A stretch of 64,000 nt of DNA from Paraburkholderia lycopersici (GTDB taxonomy: Bacteria; Pseudomonadota; Gammaproteobacteria; Burkholderiales; Burkholderiaceae). Location: positions 1-64,000 of the forward strand of contig NZ_FMYQ01000002.1 in assembly GCF_900096975.1 (NCBI RefSeq), written 5' to 3'. Shown one piece after another: positions 1 to 8,958 of the stretch. The notes under the pieces were generated by a model, which worked only from the letters and a program-made list of their open reading frames with translations, ran no database searches and was not told the DNA's origin. The position numbers were made by a program, and so were the translations under genes. The stretch's first letter is position 1. Every line of letters begins with the position of its first letter.

Positions 1-984
1 CCGCCGCCGTACAACTTCGCGATCCTGCCGAGCGTGCGCTCGCGCGATCCGCTCTGGCAGCCCGACGCGAACGTGCCGCGCACGGGCTACCTGCTTCATC
101 GCGGCCGCGAGGCGCTGGGCGTGACCCCGCTCACGGGCGAACCCGACGTCATCCTCAAGATGCCCGACGACACCTGCGCGCCCTTCGTGCTGGGCGTGGC
201 CGCGACGCTCGTGTTCGTCGGGCTGCTGCTGCATTCGACGTCGTTCACGGCGCTCGCCGGACTGGCGTGCGCGCTGGCGCTGCTGGTGTGGCTGTGGCCG
301 CAACGGGCGCTCGGTCAGCGCGAGCCGTTCGCGCCGCAAAGCGCCGCGCCCGCCGGCAAGACCGCCGGCGACGTCGCCGCGCGGAGCGAAGACGAAACGC
401 TCGCGCTTCCGGTGGGCAGCGCCGGCGAGCACGCGGGCGGCTGGTGGGGTGTGCTCACGCTCGTCGTGACGGAGGCCGCGCTGTTCGGCTATCTGCTGTT
501 CTCGTACCTCTACCTTGCCTCGCAAAGCGCGCAGCCGTGGCCGCCCGAGGGGCTGCCGAAGCTCGGCGTGAGCGGCCTCAACACGGCGCTGCTGCTCGCG
601 AGCAGCGTCTTCGTATGGCTCTCGGGCGCGTTCGTGCGGCGCGCGCGTGCGTGGCCGGCGTTCTGGTCGATGATCGCCGGCATCGCGCTGGGCGTGGCGT
701 TCGTGACGATCCAGTTCTTCGAATGGCACGACCGCCCTTATGGCCTCGCCTCGAATCTCTATGGTTCGTTGTACTTCACGATCACAGGCTTTCACATGGC
801 GCACGTGATGGCCGGCGTGGCGATGCTCGCCGCGCTCGCGTTCTGGATCGCGCGCGGCTATTTCGACGGCAGACGCAACGCCGCGCTCACCATCGGCGGC
901 CTGTATTGGCACTTCGTCGACATCGTGTGGCTCTTCATCTTTTCCGTGCTCTACCTCTCGCCATACTGGATGCGAGGACGATGA
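1..984 (+). CDS. ctaD: Cytochrome c oxidase, fused subunit I-III (C-terminal part)
   Basis: Partial gene: the frame is open from base 1, so the start lies to the left. The first residues (PPPYNFA, then SRDPLWQ) look like the end of the COX1 catalytic subunit. After a short linker and two membrane segments comes a complete COX3 domain with five or so helices, including FGYLLFSYLYL, FEWHDRPYG and YWHFVDIVWLFIF, the last being the usual COX3 signature. Fusion of subunits I and III is known in bacterial caa3/bb3-type oxidases. The enzyme sits in the inner membrane and reduces oxygen with electrons from cytochrome c. It overlaps the next gene by ATGA, so the two are probably translated together. 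A GTG at 34 is only an internal codon. Confidence 0.93.
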   Translation, partial: PPPYNFAILPSVRSRDPLWQPDANVPRTGYLLHRGREALGVTPLTGEPDVILKMPDDTCAPFVLGVAATLVFVGLLLHSTSFTALAGLACALALLVWLWPQRALGQREPFAPQSAAPAGKTAGDVAARSEDETLALPVGSAGEHAGGWWGVLTLVVTEAALFGYLLFSYLYLASQSAQPWPPEGLPKLGVSGLNTALLLASSVFVWLSGAFVRRARAWPAFWSMIAGIALGVAFVTIQFFEWHDRPYGLASNLYGSLYFTITGFHMAHVMAGVAMLAALAFWIARGYFDGRRNAALTIGGLYWHFVDIVWLFIFSVLYLSPYWMRGR

Positions 985-1424
985 TGCAGCCCGCCGCCCC
1001 TACGCCAGGCCGTGCGCCCGTTCCCGCGCGCATCGCACCCACGCTCAGGCAGCACGTCGCCGTGTGGTATGGCCTGCTCGGCGTGCCCGCCGTCTGGGCG
1101 GGCCATGTGCTTTTTTGCCAGGCGCTGGCGGCGACGGCCTGCGCGGGCGGCGTTCCCCAACGCAACGTCGAGCCATGGCACGTGGTGCACTGGACGCTCG
1201 CGTTCGTTTCCGCCGCCGCGTTCGCGCTTGCGCTCGCCGGCGCGCTGCTGGCGTGGCGCGCCTGGCGCGAAAGCGCCGCGCTCGATTATCCGCAACGCGA
1301 CACCTTCCGCTTTCTTGCGTGGAGCAGCGCCGCGGTTGCCGTGGCGTTCACGATCGGGCTCGTCTTCACGATATCGGTACTCCTCGCGTTGCCGCTCGAG
1401 CGCCTATGCGAGGCATTGAAATGA
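981..1424 (+). CDS. Small membrane protein of the oxidase operon
   Basis: 147 residues. The ATG at 981 overlaps the stop of the oxidase gene and its own stop overlaps the next gene, both as ATGA, which marks one operon. Three hydrophobic segments are visible, at about residues 28-50, 72-95 and 115-138; the rest is short and polar. I do not recognise a named family. The position between a fused oxidase subunit and a multiheme cytochrome suggests an accessory or assembly role in the terminal oxidase, which is inference from context only. Confidence 0.78.
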   Translation: MMQPAAPTPGRAPVPARIAPTLRQHVAVWYGLLGVPAVWAGHVLFCQALAATACAGGVPQRNVEPWHVVHWTLAFVSAAAFALALAGALLAWRAWRESAALDYPQRDTFRFLAWSSAAVAVAFTIGLVFTISVLLALPLERLCEALK

Positions 1425-2743
1425 ACGCGCGCATGGTCGCGAAAGCGCGGCGCGCCGTGCATCTGGCGACATACGTGGCCGTGCTCGCGCTGCTCGGCGG
1501 CTGTGAGCGCGACGCCCCGTTCGCGACGACGAAGCCGCCCCCCGACGCCGCCCAGATCGCGCTGGGCGAGAAGCTCGCCAAAGCCGGCGACTGCGCTTCG
1601 TGCCACGACTCCGCCCGACGCGAGCCGTTCGCGGGAGGCCTCGCCGTGAATTCGCCGTTCGGGCCCATCTATGCGAGCAACATCACGCCCGACCCCGTGC
1701 ATGGCATCGGCGATTACACGCCGGCGCAATTCGCGGCCGCGTTGCAGCGCGGCGCGGCGCCCGGCGGCAAACGGCTCTATCCGGCCATGCCTTATCCGTC
1801 CTTCGCGGCACTCGACTCGCACGACGTCAACGCCCTTTACCAGTACTTCATGTACGGCGTGAAGCCGGTGGCCAACGCCACGCCGCAAACGCATCTGCCG
1901 TTTCCGTTCGACCAGCGCTGGGTGATGACGTTCTGGCGCCTCGCATTCGCGCAACACGGACGCTTCGAGCCCGACCCGGCGCGCTCCGCGCAATGGAACC
2001 ACGGCGCGTGGCTCGTGCAGGGCCTCGGCCACTGCGGCGCGTGCCACACGCCGCGCGGGCCCGCGTACAACGAAATGGGCTACACGCAGAGCAGCCCGCT
2101 CTATCTCACGGGCGGCGTAATCGATCACTGGTATGCGCCGAACCTCACGGGCGATCCCGGCAGCGGGCTCGGCCGCTGGAGCGCCGACGACATCGCCGTC
2201 TTCCTGCGCGACGGCCACAACGGCCGCGCCTATGCGTTCGGCGCGATGGCGCCGGTCGTGGAAGCGAGCACGCAATACCTGAGCGACGACGATCTGCACG
2301 CCATCGCGGTCTATCTGAAGTCGCTGCCCGCGCGCAAAGCGAGCGGCCACTACGCCGGCACGCCCGCCGCGCGCGCCGCCACGATGGCGGCGCTCGAGGG
2401 CGGCACGCCGGAAAGGCCTGGCGCGGGGCTCTATCTTTCGTACTGCGCGAAGTGCCACGCGGCCGACGGCGACGGCAAGCCCGGCCAGGCGCCCCCGCTG
2501 GCAGGCAGCTCGCTCGCGCTTGCCTCCGATCCGACGAGCATGCTGCGCCTCATCGTCGAAGGCAGCGAAAGTCCGCAAACGAGCGGCGGCGGCACGCCGC
2601 GCAAGATGCCCGCGTTCCGCACGCCATTCACCGACAGCGAAATCGCCCAGGTTGCGAGCTTCGTGCGCGGCGCGTGGGGCAACGATGCCGCGCCCGTCGC
2701 CCCCGCCGAGGTCACGCGCCTACGCGACGCCATTCATCGCTGA
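1421..2743 (+). CDS. Triheme c-type cytochrome lipoprotein
   Basis: 440 residues. The N-terminus is a lipoprotein signal ending in LLGGC, with the lipid-modified Cys at residue 28, so the protein should be anchored on the periplasmic side. Three heme-binding CxxCH motifs are present: CASCH at 58-62, CGACH at about 205 and CAKCH at about 342. Each sits in its own cytochrome c domain, the arrangement of the cytochrome subunits of membrane alcohol and gluconate dehydrogenases. Here it directly follows an oxidase operon with no dehydrogenase, so it more likely passes electrons to the fused oxidase. The ATG at 1421 overlaps the previous stop and gives a proper signal peptide. Confidence 0.9.
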   Translation: MNARMVAKARRAVHLATYVAVLALLGGCERDAPFATTKPPPDAAQIALGEKLAKAGDCASCHDSARREPFAGGLAVNSPFGPIYASNITPDPVHGIGDYTPAQFAAALQRGAAPGGKRLYPAMPYPSFAALDSHDVNALYQYFMYGVKPVANATPQTHLPFPFDQRWVMTFWRLAFAQHGRFEPDPARSAQWNHGAWLVQGLGHCGACHTPRGPAYNEMGYTQSSPLYLTGGVIDHWYAPNLTGDPGSGLGRWSADDIAVFLRDGHNGRAYAFGAMAPVVEASTQYLSDDDLHAIAVYLKSLPARKASGHYAGTPAARAATMAALEGGTPERPGAGLYLSYCAKCHAADGDGKPGQAPPLAGSSLALASDPTSMLRLIVEGSESPQTSGGGTPRKMPAFRTPFTDSEIAQVASFVRGAWGNDAAPVAPAEVTRLRDAIHR

Positions 2744-2792
2744 AAGGAGAAATGGGAAGCACCGCGCGCCGATCAGGGACTGGACGTCGAAC

Positions 2793-3101
2793 TCACTGCC
2801 CCTTCGTGTCGCTGCTCGCGTCGGCGCCCGGGGTGTTGGTCGTGTCGTTCATCGGCTTCGTCGTGTGCTTCTTGTGATGCGTGCGATGCGTAGACTTGTG
2901 CGTGGCGCCGGTGGCGGAAGGATTCTGCTCCACACCCTGCGTTTGCGACGGATAAACCCCGCTCGCGCCGCCGGTCGCTTCGCCCGCCCCGGTGCTGCTG
3001 CTGCCGCCAGCCCCGCCGCCGCTGCCTTGCGCGAGGGCGAATCCCGACGTTGCAAGGGTGACGCTCACGAGTGCCGGAATGAAATAGTGTCGTCGCTTCA
3101 T
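2793..3101 (-). CDS. Small secreted protein, Gly/Ser/Thr/His-rich
   Basis: 102 residues. A clear signal peptide (MKRRHYFIPALVSV, cleavage probably after ALA at about residue 24) is followed by a low-complexity mature part. This is rich in Gly, Ser and Thr, then has a His/Lys/Thr stretch (THKSTHRTHHKKH) and an acidic, Asn/Thr-rich tail. I recognise no fold. It is convergent with the cytochrome gene and divergent from the MgtC gene. The His cluster could bind metal, but nothing shows it. Confidence 0.72.
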   Translation of the reverse strand: MKRRHYFIPALVSVTLATSGFALAQGSGGGAGGSSSTGAGEATGGASGVYPSQTQGVEQNPSATGATHKSTHRTHHKKHTTKPMNDTTNTPGADASSDTKGQ

Positions 3102-3291
3102 GGTTGGGTTTCCTCATCATCGTGTTGAAGGAAGTGCGGGCGGCCGTACTGAAACCACCCGCGCCGGATCTGACCCGCGCATGGGGTGTGCCGCGATTGG
3201 CAAGCGCCTTCAAATGGCGCTTCGAACAGGTCCGCTGCAAGGGCATGCGTCTTGCGCCCGTGATCGAACCCCATGCCTTTCCCGATTGCCC

Positions 3292-4032
3292 ATGATGCAA
3301 GCCGCCGCCCTCATGAATCCGATGCCTTCCGCCGTGAGCTGGCCCGATTTCGCGGCGCGACTAGCCGTGGCCGTGGCGGCCGGCGCGCTGATCGGCCTGA
3401 ACCGCGGCGAGTCCGGCAACGCGGCCGGGCTGCGCACGACCATGCTCGTCTGCCTCGCCGCATGCCTTGCCATGCTGCAGGTGAACGTGCTGCTGACGCA
3501 GCATGGAAAACCGCAGGATTCCTTTGTGACGCTCGACCTGATGCGTCTTCCGCTCGGCATTCTCTCGGGCGTGGGCTTCATCGGCGCGGGGTCGATCCTG
3601 CACAAGGACGGGCTCGTGCAAGGCGTCACCACCGCGGCGACCATGTGGTACGTCACGATGATCGGGCTTTGCGCGGGGGGCGGACAGTACGTGCTCGCCG
3701 TCGCGGGCACGGTGCTGGGACTCGTCGTGCTGCGGACGCTCCAGCATATCGAGCACCGCCTGCCGCGCGGCCGGCGCGCCCACGTCACGCTGGGCCACGA
3801 CGCCGGCGACGACGCGCGCAGACTGATCGACGAAGCATTGCGGGGCCGACGTTGCCGCGTAGCGCTGCTAGGCGTGACGCATCACACGGCGGAAACCGCT
3901 GCACACCGGCGTCTCGACGCCTCCTTCGAGGTGCGCTGGCAAGCACGCCCGGACGATCACGCCGTGGAGACGGCGCTTTCCGCCCTCGTCGCGCGCGTGC
4001 ACGAAGAGGCCTCGTGGACGATCGAGCGGTGA
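3292..4032 (+). CDS. MgtC/SapB family membrane protein
   Basis: 246 residues from the ATG at 3292; longer readings extend into non-conserved sequence, and ATG 3313 is an alternative start. The N-terminal half has four or five membrane helices with the family landmarks: an Arg after the first helix (GALIGLNRG), GLRTTMLVCL, and GILSGVGFIGAGSIL followed by GVTTAATMW. The C-terminal 80 residues form a soluble domain of the ACT-like type common in long MgtC relatives. MgtC proteins are linked to growth at low magnesium and to control of the F-type ATP synthase. The gene stands alone and is not next to an Mg2+ ATPase. Confidence 0.87.
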   Translation: MMQAAALMNPMPSAVSWPDFAARLAVAVAAGALIGLNRGESGNAAGLRTTMLVCLAACLAMLQVNVLLTQHGKPQDSFVTLDLMRLPLGILSGVGFIGAGSILHKDGLVQGVTTAATMWYVTMIGLCAGGGQYVLAVAGTVLGLVVLRTLQHIEHRLPRGRRAHVTLGHDAGDDARRLIDEALRGRRCRVALLGVTHHTAETAAHRRLDASFEVRWQARPDDHAVETALSALVARVHEEASWTIER

Positions 4033-4267
4033 GCTTGCCGCGTAGCGCTGCCGCCCTGGCTCAAGGCGCGCTGCGATGGCCCTTCGACTACGCGGTCAGC
4101 AGCGTCGCCATGCGAGGTCACGGTGCGCTTGCATCACTACGCGTAACGCTTGAAACCGGCACCCGCGCGAGCCGGCGCCCGCGATTTCCGCCTTCCGCCG
4201 CTCGCGGCACGCGCGATGCGCGCTTGTGTCTTTTTGTGTCTTTGCATCGACAGCCTGTTCGGGAGGA

Positions 4268-4684
4268 ATGCATGAGCCAGATATGCGAAATCATGTCGCG
4301 GGAACCATCAACGAAGCGGCGGAGTTGATGCGGCGTCACGATATCGGCGCGCTACCCGTGTGCGACGGCGGCCGCGTGGTCGGCATGGTGACCGATCGCG
4401 ACCTCGCGGTGCGCGCACTCGCGAGCCGCCGCGCGCCGCACGACCCCGTCGCGCGCGTCGCCACCGAGGGCGTCGAATGGTGCGACGACGACGAAGACGT
4501 CGACGTCGTGCAGCGCCGCATGGGCGAGGCGCAAGTGCGCCGCCTGCCGGTGGTAAGCCGCCGCCGCGAGGTGGTCGGCGCGATGTCGATCGGCGATATC
4601 GCCACGCGCTGCGCGGGCACGCAGCGCGAACGCGTCACGAACACGCTGGAAGACGTCTCGCAACGGCGCCGCAGCGGCGTGTGA
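4268..4684 (+). CDS. CBS-pair protein with disturbed N-terminus
   Basis: Two CBS motifs are clear: INEAAELM to GMVTDRDLAVRAL, and DVVQRRMGEAQVRRLPV to GAMSIGDIA. Tandem CBS proteins bind adenine nucleotides and act as energy or redox sensors. Two starts compete four bases apart. ATG 4272 has the better-spaced GGAGG and encodes the expected start (MSQICEIMSR) but runs to a TGA at 4326-4328 after 18 codons. ATG 4268 is in the frame of the CBS domains but gives an untypical N-terminus (MHEPDMRNHVAG) and is one base from the GGAGG. The simplest reading is a small deletion around 4300-4312 in a formerly intact gene. The C-terminal 125 residues look intact. Confidence 0.72.
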   Translation: MHEPDMRNHVAGTINEAAELMRRHDIGALPVCDGGRVVGMVTDRDLAVRALASRRAPHDPVARVATEGVEWCDDDEDVDVVQRRMGEAQVRRLPVVSRRREVVGAMSIGDIATRCAGTQRERVTNTLEDVSQRRRSGV

Positions 4685-4716
4685 TCTGGCGCCACGAACG
4701 CGCGGCGCCGCCGGGA

Positions 4717-5682
4717 TCACAGCGCGTCGTGCCACTCCCGCATCACCACGAGCTTGCCGTGCAGATGCGACGCGGCGAGGCGCTCAAACCCCCTGGGCGC
4801 GTCGTCGAAGTCGAAGCGCTCGACCACCTCGACCTTTACGGCGCCTTTTTCGACGAGATCGACGATATGCGCGAGCTGCGCGCCGTCGGGCCGCGCCGTG
4901 TAGCGCGTGGCCCGCGCGCCATGGCGTGCTGCTTCGGCCTGCGAAGGTTCGCTCAAGGTCGAAACGAGCGCGCCGCCGTTCTTCACGACCTGCCACGAAC
5001 GCTCCTGGGTTGCGCCGCCCACGAGGTCGAAGACGAGGTCCACCTCGCCCGTCGCGTCTTCGAAGCGCTGCGCGTGATAGTCGATGACTTCGGTCGCGCC
5101 GAGCGCCATCAGCGAGGCCCGTTCGCCCGCGGATGCGGTAGCGACGACGCGCGCGCCGCAATGGCGTGCGAACTGCACGGCAAAGCGCCCCACGCCGCCG
5201 CTCGCGCCCTGGATCAGCACGCGCTCGCCGCTTTGCAGCTTGCCGTGGTCGAAGAGCCCCTGCCACGCCGTGAGCGCAGCAAGCGGAATGGCGCCGGCCG
5301 CGTCCACGGCGCATTTCGCCGGCGCGCCCGCCAGCACCGTCGCGGGGGCGACCACGTAGTCGGCGAGCGCGCCCTGCCCCTGGCCCACGAACGCGCACAC
5401 GCGTGCACCGAGCGGCCACGCCTGCGCGCCCTCGCCTCTGCGCACCACCACGCCGGCCACGTCGCGGCCCAGCGTAAAGGGCAAATCGTCTTGCGAAATG
5501 AGCGGATAGCGGCCTTGCAGCGTCTTGAGGTCGACAGGATTGAGCGCGGCGGCCTGAACCTCGATCAGAACCTCCCCGCGACCGGGCTCGGGCACGGGCA
5601 CGCTCTCCTGGCGCAGGGCTTCCACGCCGCCGAAGCGCGTCACGCGCCATGCGAGCATCGTGTTGGGTACGTCAGCGTCCAT
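4717..5682 (-). CDS. Zinc-independent quinone oxidoreductase (MDR family)
   Basis: 321 residues from the ATG at 5682, which is preceded by AAGGAG. It has the GroES-like N-terminal fold of the alcohol dehydrogenase superfamily (PGRGEVLIEVQAAALNPVD) and a Rossmann fold with GASGGVGRFAVQFARHCGA for NADPH. The zinc-binding Cys and His residues of classical dehydrogenases are missing, as in quinone oxidoreductases and enoyl reductases. The substrate cannot be told. It lies 17 bases after the TPP enzyme on the same strand, so the two probably form an operon. Confidence 0.88.
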   Translation of the reverse strand: MDADVPNTMLAWRVTRFGGVEALRQESVPVPEPGRGEVLIEVQAAALNPVDLKTLQGRYPLISQDDLPFTLGRDVAGVVVRRGEGAQAWPLGARVCAFVGQGQGALADYVVAPATVLAGAPAKCAVDAAGAIPLAALTAWQGLFDHGKLQSGERVLIQGASGGVGRFAVQFARHCGARVVATASAGERASLMALGATEVIDYHAQRFEDATGEVDLVFDLVGGATQERSWQVVKNGGALVSTLSEPSQAEAARHGARATRYTARPDGAQLAHIVDLVEKGAVKVEVVERFDFDDAPRGFERLAASHLHGKLVVMREWHDAL

Positions 5683-5699
5683 CAATCGCTCCTTGGGGA

Positions 5700-7496
5700 T
5701 CAAGACTTCTTGCCGGGGATGACGCTCGCCATCACCTGGCGCGCCGTGTTGGAAATCACGCTGCCTTCGCTCGGGTCGCCTTCCATGAGCGCCCGCGCGA
5801 AATGGCGCGCCTGATCGATCGTCACGTGCGGCGGCAGCGGCGGCACCTCGGGATCGGTCTTCACTTCGATCACGACCGGACGCACCGTGGCAAGCGCCTG
5901 CTCCCAGGCCTCGCCCAGTTTCTCCGCGTCGTCCACGTAAATGCCGGTGAGCCCGATCAGCTCCGCGAAGCGGTGATACGGCACGTTGGGAATGTCCTGC
6001 GAGGCCTCGAATTTCGGATCGCCCTGCATGACGCGCTGCTCCCACGTGACCTGGTTCAGGTCCTCGTTGTTGAACACGCAGCAGATCCAGCGCGCGCTAT
6101 CCCATTGTTTCCAGTACTTCGCCACCGTCACGAGCTCCGCCATGTTGTTCATCTGCATGGCGCCGTCGCCCACCAGCGCGATCACAGGCCGTCCGGGATG
6201 CGCGAACTTCGCCGCAATGGCGTAGGGAACGGCCGCGCCCATCGAGGCGAGGCCGCCGGAAAGCGAGCACATCATGCCGCGGCGGATCTTGAGATCGCGC
6301 GCGTACCAGTTCGCGCACGACCCCGAATCGCTCGTGACGATCGCGTCATCGGGCAAGCGCGGCGAAAGCTCCGTCACCACGCGCTGGGGGTTCACCTTGC
6401 CGCCAGTCGCCGCATGTGCTCGCTCTTCGAGCACGCGCTGCCAGCGCTCGTTTGCGTGGACGATGCGATTGCGCCAGCTCGTGGCGTTCTTCTGCTCGAG
6501 CAGGGGCAGCAGCGCGCGCAGCGTGGCCGCGCTGTCGCCGACGAGACTCACCTCCATGGGGTAACGCACGCTGAGCATGCCTGCGTCGATGTCGATCTGC
6601 ACCGCGCGCGCGTCGCCTTCCTTCGGCAAAAACTCCGAGTACGGGAAACCGGACCCGACCATCAGCAACGTGTCGCACGCGTTCATCATCTCGTCGGTCG
6701 GCTTGGTGCCGAGCAGGCCGATGCTGCCCGTCACCCAGGGAATGTCGTCGGGCACCGCAGCCTTGCCGAGCAGCGCCTTCGCCACGCCCGCATGCAGACG
6801 CTGGGCCACGGCGATGACTTCGTCCGTGGCGTGCATCGCGCCCGCGCCCACGAGTATGGCGACGCGGTTCCCCGCGTTGAGCACGTCGGCCGCGCGCGCG
6901 AGATCGGCCTTGCGCGGGACGACCTCGGGCGCGGCATAGCCGACGCCGGAATGCGCGGTGCCGTGCTTGCGCGCGGGCGCTTCGTATTCGAGCTCCTGGA
7001 GATCGTTGGGCAGCACCATGGCCGTGACCGTGCACCGCGAGAGCGCGATGCGCACCGCGCGGTCCACCACGTGGCGCACCTGCCCCGGCACGCTGGGCTG
7101 TTGCACGTACGCACCCGCCACGTCCTTGAACATGGAAACGAGATCGAGCTCCTGCTGATAGTGCGCGCCCAGGGCGGCGCGCGCCTGCTGACCCGCGATG
7201 GCGAGCACGGGCATATGGTCGAGGCGCGCGTCGTAGAGCCCCGTGAGCAGGTGCGCTGCACCCGGGCCCGACGTCGCGATGCACACGCCCAGTTCGCCCG
7301 TGAACCTGGCGTGGGCGCTCGCCATGAAAGCGGCCATTTCCTCGTGGCGCGCCTGCACGAATTCGATCTTGCCCTTCGCGCGCTGAAGCGCGCCGAACAC
7401 CCCGTTGATGCCGTCGCCGGGGTAGCCGAACACGCGTCGCACGCCCCATTCGTGCAAGCGGTCGATGATGAAGTCGCTCACCGTAGTCGTCGCCAT
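5700..7496 (-). CDS. Thiamine pyrophosphate enzyme, pyruvate oxidase/acetolactate synthase family
   Basis: 598 residues. The ATG at 7496 follows AAGGAG; earlier in-frame codons give no conserved sequence. The three-domain layout of the POX/AHAS family is complete. The N-terminal pyrimidine-binding domain has the activating Glu in ARHEEMAAF, the middle domain has a nucleotide-type fold (AILVGAGAM), and the C-terminal PP domain carries the Mg-TPP motif GDGAMQMNN. The tail (DPEVPPLPPHV onward) resembles pyruvate:quinone oxidoreductase-like enzymes rather than biosynthetic acetolactate synthase, and no small regulatory subunit is encoded next to it. The likely reaction is oxidative or simple decarboxylation of pyruvate or another 2-oxoacid. 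First gene of a two-gene unit with the quinone oxidoreductase. Confidence 0.88.
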   Translation of the reverse strand: MATTTVSDFIIDRLHEWGVRRVFGYPGDGINGVFGALQRAKGKIEFVQARHEEMAAFMASAHARFTGELGVCIATSGPGAAHLLTGLYDARLDHMPVLAIAGQQARAALGAHYQQELDLVSMFKDVAGAYVQQPSVPGQVRHVVDRAVRIALSRCTVTAMVLPNDLQELEYEAPARKHGTAHSGVGYAAPEVVPRKADLARAADVLNAGNRVAILVGAGAMHATDEVIAVAQRLHAGVAKALLGKAAVPDDIPWVTGSIGLLGTKPTDEMMNACDTLLMVGSGFPYSEFLPKEGDARAVQIDIDAGMLSVRYPMEVSLVGDSAATLRALLPLLEQKNATSWRNRIVHANERWQRVLEERAHAATGGKVNPQRVVTELSPRLPDDAIVTSDSGSCANWYARDLKIRRGMMCSLSGGLASMGAAVPYAIAAKFAHPGRPVIALVGDGAMQMNNMAELVTVAKYWKQWDSARWICCVFNNEDLNQVTWEQRVMQGDPKFEASQDIPNVPYHRFAELIGLTGIYVDDAEKLGEAWEQALATVRPVVIEVKTDPEVPPLPPHVTIDQARHFARALMEGDPSEGSVISNTARQVMASVIPGKKS

Positions 7497-7781
7497 TTGC
7501 CGTTCTCCTTGCCGATGGTCCGATCCATCTGCGAGATTTGAAACCTGGGGACCGCAAGCGCCGGTCCGTCCGGCGTCACACGCGCAAACGTCGAACCCGG
7601 CAGGCACATTTCAGCCACGCGACGGGCATGTCGATTGCTCAGCAGGCACCGTCTCGCCGGGCGAGGCGCACGCCGGGACCCCACCGCGATTCATCCTTTC
7701 CGGGGAAAGCGCATTCACCAGAGCGCCGCATGAACTTTTTGCCTTTTTCAGCCGATTTCACCGACGAGCCGGGAGCCGCCC

Positions 7782-8948
7782 ATGGCTGAGCGGCGAGGAT
7801 CTGGCGGCATTGGCGCATGGTCGCGCGCGCATCGAGGCACGCCGCGGCGCGCGGACGCGGCCAGGCAGCGGAATGACGACGACGCGAAAAAAGGCGAGCA
7901 AAGCCGCAAGAGCCCCGGCAAAAAGCCGTTGATCGTGCTGGGCGTCGTGCTGCTCGTGATCGCGATCGGCGCGTTCATCTGGTGGTTCGTCACGCGCAAC
8001 GAGGTGAGCACCGACGACGCCTACACCGACGGCAACGCCATCACAGTCGCGCCGAAGGTGTCGGGCTATGTCACGCAACTGAACATCGACGACAACGTGT
8101 ACGTCCACAAGGGCGACCTGATGGTCGAGATCGACCGGCGCGACTACGCGGCCCAGGTCGCCCAGGCGCGCGCGCAACTGGGGCTCGCGAAGGCGCAGTT
8201 GCTTTCGGCGCAGGCCCAGCTCGACATCGCGCGCGTGCAGTATCCCGCCCAGTACGAACAGGCGCGCGCGCAGATCGAAACGGCCAGCGCGAACTATGCG
8301 CGCGCGCAGGCCGACTACGACCGGCAGCACAGCGTCGACCCGCGCGCGACGACGCAGCAGAACATCGACACGGCCAACGACCAGCAGCGCGTCACGCACG
8401 CCGACGTCATGAGCGCGCGCGCGCAACTGAAGACGGCGAGCCTCGTGCCGCAACAGATCCGCCAGGCCGTCGCCGCCGTGGATGCGCGCCGCGAACAGGT
8501 CGCGCAGGCCGAGGCTCAACTCGACACGGCACAGCTCAATCTCGCGTGGTGCGATCTGCGCGCGCCCTCGGACGGCTGGATCACACGGCGCAACGTGCAG
8601 TTCGGCAGCTTCCTGCAGGCGGGCACGTCGCTCTTCTCGATCGTGACGCCGCAGTTCTGGATCACCGCGAATTTCAAGGAGTCGCAGCTCACGCGCATGC
8701 GCCCCGGCGACAAGGTGAAAATCAGCGTGGACGCCTACCCGAAGCTGGCGCTGCACGGCCACGTGGACAGCATCCAGCTCGGCAGCGGCTCGCGCTTTTC
8801 CGCGTTCCCCGCCGAAAACGCCACAGGCAACTTCGTGAAGATCGTGCAGCGCGTGCCGGTCAAGATCGTGATCGACGACGGCCTGCCGGGCAACCGGCCG
8901 CTGCCGCTGGGGCTGTCGGTCGAGCCTACCGTTTATCTGGGGCGGTGA
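7782..8948 (+). CDS. EmrA/HlyD-type efflux adaptor protein
   Basis: 388 residues, ATG with GGAG seven bases upstream. A 45-residue charged cytoplasmic N-terminus leads to one membrane helix at about 49-70. The motif STDDAYTDGNAITVAPKVSGYV follows, typical of the EmrA membrane-fusion proteins. Next comes a long Ala/Gln-rich alpha-helical hairpin (about 120-255), then the second half of the lipoyl domain and a beta-barrel. It bridges the inner-membrane pump to the outer-membrane channel. First of three genes that together encode a complete tripartite pump. The N-terminus is longer and more Arg-rich than usual. Confidence 0.92.
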   Translation: MAERRGSGGIGAWSRAHRGTPRRADAARQRNDDDAKKGEQSRKSPGKKPLIVLGVVLLVIAIGAFIWWFVTRNEVSTDDAYTDGNAITVAPKVSGYVTQLNIDDNVYVHKGDLMVEIDRRDYAAQVAQARAQLGLAKAQLLSAQAQLDIARVQYPAQYEQARAQIETASANYARAQADYDRQHSVDPRATTQQNIDTANDQQRVTHADVMSARAQLKTASLVPQQIRQAVAAVDARREQVAQAEAQLDTAQLNLAWCDLRAPSDGWITRRNVQFGSFLQAGTSLFSIVTPQFWITANFKESQLTRMRPGDKVKISVDAYPKLALHGHVDSIQLGSGSRFSAFPAENATGNFVKIVQRVPVKIVIDDGLPGNRPLPLGLSVEPTVYLGR

Positions 8949-8958
8949 GCGGCCGGCC

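Noticed and set aside
7549-7567. Short inverted repeat GGACCG...CGGTCC upstream of the TPP enzyme
   Set aside because: A six-base stem is expected by chance at this GC content, and no second copy or promoter context supports an operator.
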